Of a stretch of 64,000 nucleotides of DNA, positions 61,666 to 64,000 are shown piece after piece. Position numbers and translations under genes: made by a program. Each line of letters opens with the position of its first letter. Within the stretch, counting starts at the first letter, position 1. The notes beneath the pieces were generated by a model that did no database searches, was not told where the DNA came from, and saw nothing but the letters and a program-made list of their open reading frames with translations. The DNA is from Nonomuraea typhae (GTDB taxonomy: Bacteria; Actinomycetota; Actinomycetes; Streptosporangiales; Streptosporangiaceae), in contig NZ_VRLV01000002.1 in assembly GCF_009760925.1 (NCBI RefSeq), positions 930,001 through 994,000 of the forward strand, read 5' to 3'.

Positions 61666-62415
61666 ATGGGCTCCACGTCGCTGATCGAGATCACCCCGCT
61701 GCTCCCGCTGTCCCTGCTCGTCCTCATCGCCCTCGGCATGGCGGCCGCCCGGCTCGGAAGGCTCGGCCACGCCCCGGCCATCGCCACCGCCTGCCTGCGC
61801 GCCGCCGTGCAACTCGCCGCGGTCTCCGCCGTCATCACCTGGGTGATCACCCTGCCGGCCGCCGTGGCCGCCTTCGTCCTGCTGATGTACGGCGTGGCCG
61901 CCTACACGGCCGGGCGCCGCATCACCGGCGGCCCGGGCTGGCAGTGGGCCGCGCTCCCGATCGCCACCGGCACCTTCCCCGTGCTGGCGATCCTGATGGC
62001 CACCCGGGTGGTCTCACCGGACGGGATCGTGATCATTCCGATAGCCGGGATCCTGCTCGGCGGCTGCATGACGGCCACCACCCTGGCGGGCAAACGCGCC
62101 CTGGACGAGCTGGCCCAGCGCCGCGGCGAGGTCGAGGCCGCCCTCTCCCTGGGCTTCCTCCCCCGGGAGGCGCGCCTGGAGATCTGCCGCCCGGCCGCCG
62201 CCCAGGCGCTGGTCCCGGCCTTGGACCAGACCCGGACCGTGGGCCTGGTGACGCTGCCCGGCGCCTTCGTCGGCATGCTGCTCGGCGGCGCCGGCCCGCT
62301 GGAGGCGGGCGTCGTCCAGCTCGTGGTCCTCGTCGCCCTGCTGGCCGCCGAGGCCGTCGCCTGCGTCACGACCGTCGAGCTGGCCGCCCGCGTGAAGATC
62401 AGCCTTCGGCCTTGA
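61666..62415 (+). CDS. FetB-type permease (UPF0014)
   Basis: 249 residues with seven or so hydrophobic segments and the FetB signatures LRAAVQLAAVSAVITW, AGILLGGCMTATTLAGKR and TRTVGLVTLPGAFVGMLLGG. In E. coli FetA-FetB exports iron and aids peroxide resistance. No FetA ATPase gene is adjacent, so this permease is an orphan here. Its 3' end overlaps the converging PASTA gene by 17 bases. Closeness to yaaA is suggestive of iron/peroxide stress. Confidence 0.9.
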   Translation: MGSTSLIEITPLLPLSLLVLIALGMAAARLGRLGHAPAIATACLRAAVQLAAVSAVITWVITLPAAVAAFVLLMYGVAAYTAGRRITGGPGWQWAALPIATGTFPVLAILMATRVVSPDGIVIIPIAGILLGGCMTATTLAGKRALDELAQRRGEVEAALSLGFLPREARLEICRPAAAQALVPALDQTRTVGLVTLPGAFVGMLLGGAGPLEAGVVQLVVLVALLAAEAVACVTTVELAARVKISLRP

Positions 62416-62680
62416 GCGTGTTCACCGGCGGCTCGGGACGACGGGGCTCGCGCACCCCGCTGTCGTCGTCCGGGCCGGGGCGCACCCACACGGTCACCGG
62501 CGCCCACCGGGCGACGCGCACGCCCGGGGCCGGATGCTGGGCCACCACGATCCCGTTCATCACCGGCTGCGGGCTGTCGGGATCGGGCCCCTGCAGCAGC
62601 ACTCCGGCGTCATGGCCGGCCAGCCAGGCGTTCAGCGCCTGCTGACCGCGGAAGTCCGGAACGATCACATCGTTTAACAC
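62399..62680 (-). CDS. Small PASTA-domain protein
   Basis: 93 residues, GTG start. A single PASTA domain: VIVPDFRGQQALNAWLAGHD, then VVAQHPAPGVRVARWAPVTV. PASTA domains bind peptidoglycan or beta-lactam-like ligands in Ser/Thr kinases and penicillin-binding proteins; here the protein has no kinase, signal or anchor. The tail is proline/arginine-rich. It lies downstream of the hrdB terminator region on the same strand. Function unknown. Confidence 0.83.
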   Translation of the reverse strand: MLNDVIVPDFRGQQALNAWLAGHDAGVLLQGPDPDSPQPVMNGIVVAQHPAPGVRVARWAPVTVWVRPGPDDDSGVREPRRPEPPVNTLKAEG

Positions 62681-62713
62681 ACACGGTCACCACGACGATT
62701 GAAACACAGGCAA

Positions 62714-62746
62714 GGCCCCGCACTCCACCGACGGGAGTACGGGGCC
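62714..62746 (-). terminator. hrdB terminator
   Basis: GGCCCCG-C-ACTCC (62714-62726) pairs with GGAGT-A-CGGGGCC (62734-62746) except for one mismatch; the loop is about seven bases. It is placed 18 bases beyond the hrdB stop on its own strand and precedes TTGCCTGTGTTTC. Confidence 0.8.
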
Positions 62747-62763
62747 GAGCACCTGCGGAACTC

Positions 62764-64000
62764 TTAGTCCAGGTAGTCCCGGAGGACCTGGGAGCGCGAC
62801 GGGTGGCGCAGCTTGGACATCGTCTTCGACTCGATCTGGCGGATCCGCTCGCGGGTCACGCCGTAGACCTTGCCGATCTCGTCCAGCGTCTTCGGCTGCC
62901 CGTCGGTGAGACCGAAGCGCATCGACACGACGCCCGCCTCGCGTTCCGACAACGTGTCGAGAACGGAGTGCAGCTGCTCCTGCAGCAGCGTGAAGCTGAC
63001 GGCGTCGGCCGGCACGATGGCCTCGGAGTCCTCGATGAGGTCACCGAACTCGCTGTCGCCCTCCTCGCCCAGCGGGGTGTGGAGGGAGATGGGCTCGCGC
63101 CCGTACTTCTGGACCTCGACCACCTTCTCGGGGGTCATGTCCAGCTCGCGGGCGAGCTCTTCCGGCGTGGGCTCGCGGCCGAGGTCCTGCAGCATCTGCC
63201 GCTGGACCCGGGCCAGCTTGTTGATCACTTCGACCATGTGGACCGGGATGCGGATGGTCCGCGCCTGGTCGGCCATGGCCCGGGTGATCGCCTGCCGGAT
63301 CCACCAGGTGGCGTAGGTGGAGAACTTGTAGCCCTTGGTGTAGTCGAACTTCTCCACGGCGCGGATCAGGCCGAGGTTGCCCTCCTGGATGAGGTCCAGG
63401 AACAGCATCCCGCGGCCGGTGTAGCGCTTGGCCAGCGAGACCACCAGGCGGAGGTTGGCCTCCAGCAGGTGGTTCTTGGCCCGGCGGCCGTCCTCGGCGA
63501 TCCATTCCAGCTCGGCCCGCACGTCGACGGGCAGGTTGTCGACCTCGCCGCCGAGCTGCTCCTCGGCGAACAGGCCCGCCTCGATGCGCTTGGCCAGCTC
63601 GACCTCCTGCTCGGCGTTGAGCAGGGGGACCTTGCCGATCTGCTTGAGGTAGTCCTTGACCGGGTCGGCGGTGGCTCCCGCGGCGGCCACCTGGGCGACC
63701 GGGGCGTCATCGTCGTCGTCGGACAGGATGAGGACTTCGTCCTCGCTCTTGTCGGCCTCGGCCCCGGCTTCCGGCTTGGGCTCCTCGTCGGTGTCTTCCT
63801 CGGTCTCTTCGGACTCGGACTCTGCCTCGGCGACGATCTCGTCGTCGTCGACCTCGATGTCCTCGAGGTCTTCGAGGTCGACCTCGCCCTCGAGGTCGAT
63901 GTCCTCGTCGTCGGCCCCTTCCGGAGCCTTGGGCTTGGTCTCGGCCGGACCGGAGCTGTTGCTCTCCGGCTTGTCGGCCGCCTTCTTGGCGGGTGCGGCC
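62764..64000 (-). CDS. hrdB: Principal sigma factor, HrdB/RpoD type, 5' end outside the window
   Basis: At least 411 residues; the reading frame continues past the window edge. The visible N-terminal part is acidic and lysine/glutamate-rich (about 100 residues). Sigma-70 regions follow: 1.2 [17 protein letters not shown], 2 [20 protein letters not shown] and [20 protein letters not shown], 3 [20 protein letters not shown], and 4 [20 protein letters not shown]. This is the housekeeping sigma factor of actinomycetes. It lies upstream of parE on the same strand, as in Streptomyces. Confidence 0.96.
   Translation of the reverse strand, partial: AAPAKKAADKPESNSSGPAETKPKAPEGADDEDIDLEGEVDLEDLEDIEVDDDEIVAEAESESEETEEDTDEEPKPEAGAEADKSEDEVLILSDDDDDAPVAQVAAAGATADPVKDYLKQIGKVPLLNAEQEVELAKRIEAGLFAEEQLGGEVDNLPVDVRAELEWIAEDGRRAKNHLLEANLRLVVSLAKRYTGRGMLFLDLIQEGNLGLIRAVEKFDYTKGYKFSTYATWWIRQAITRAMADQARTIRIPVHMVEVINKLARVQRQMLQDLGREPTPEELARELDMTPEKVVEVQKYGREPISLHTPLGEEGDSEFGDLIEDSEAIVPADAVSFTLLQEQLHSVLDTLSEREAGVVSMRFGLTDGQPKTLDEIGKVYGVTRERIRQIESKTMSKLRHPSRSQVLRDYLD

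Overview
The window is high-GC DNA with dense, often overlapping genes, many GTG starts and ATGA/GTGA stop-start overlaps. This points to a filamentous or spore-forming actinomycete. A principal sigma factor (HrdB type), topoisomerase IV subunits ParE and ParC, DUF3145, DUF5997, DUF5998 and DUF7455 proteins and a FasR-fabD-fabH-acpP-fabF cluster all fit. A relative of the Streptosporangiaceae is my guess; it is inference only.

Region 1-6,200 is an integration hotspot. An XRE/TPR regulator and a NUDIX hydrolase end at the 3' half of a tRNA-Val(UAC) gene (2043-2086). A second, eroded copy of that tRNA end lies at 5988-6003. Between them is a relic element with a typical actinomycete cassette (DUF6879, Scr1/DUF5753 XRE regulator, DUF397 and small orphan genes). 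It ends in two truncated genes that abut head-on near 5849, one of which looks like an integrase tail.

Region 6,200-24,100 is mostly core. It holds a LysR-type sensor domain with DUF5997, a VOC protein with a WYL regulator, and a PHP/PolX-like phosphoesterase. Next comes a four-gene operon of two small exported proteins with identical-length C-terminal tails, a glutathionylspermidine-synthase-like ATP-grasp ligase and a DUF350 membrane protein. The type II fatty-acid cluster follows, with its FasR regulator, a candidate operator and a downstream acyl-CoA carboxylase beta subunit. Then come a GlnX-GlnH-like sensor pair and a decayed ECF sigma/anti-sigma locus.

Region 24,280-29,080 carries a four-gene module: subtilisin-family protease, ECF sigma factor, small beta-rich partner and a TPR-CHAT protease. 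It is the best candidate here for a poorly described regulated proteolysis or conflict system.

Region 29,000-42,970 holds housekeeping and metabolic genes: sulfurtransferase, phosphodiesterase, a Pat-type protein acetyltransferase, PfkB kinase, RecQ with a phosphoribosyltransferase-like tail, GDPD, carbonic anhydrase and a large secreted GH3 glycosidase.

Region 43,000-55,100 runs from parC to parE. Between them lie a TauD-type dioxygenase, a GH4 glycosidase with a sugar kinase, small soluble proteins, and a degenerate island (50,750-53,000). That island contains a decayed second copy of the XRE/DUF397 cassette, a transposase fragment and an 85-nt tandem repeat. Three near-perfect palindromic operators mark the sugar and dioxygenase genes, yet none of the predicted regulators is encoded nearby.

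Region 55,100-64,000 holds DUF7455, a GNAT acetyltransferase, an unknown four-gene membrane locus, YaaA, a GlxA-type regulator divergent from a metallo-beta-lactamase-fold protein, an orphan FetB permease, a PASTA protein and the 5'-truncated hrdB gene.
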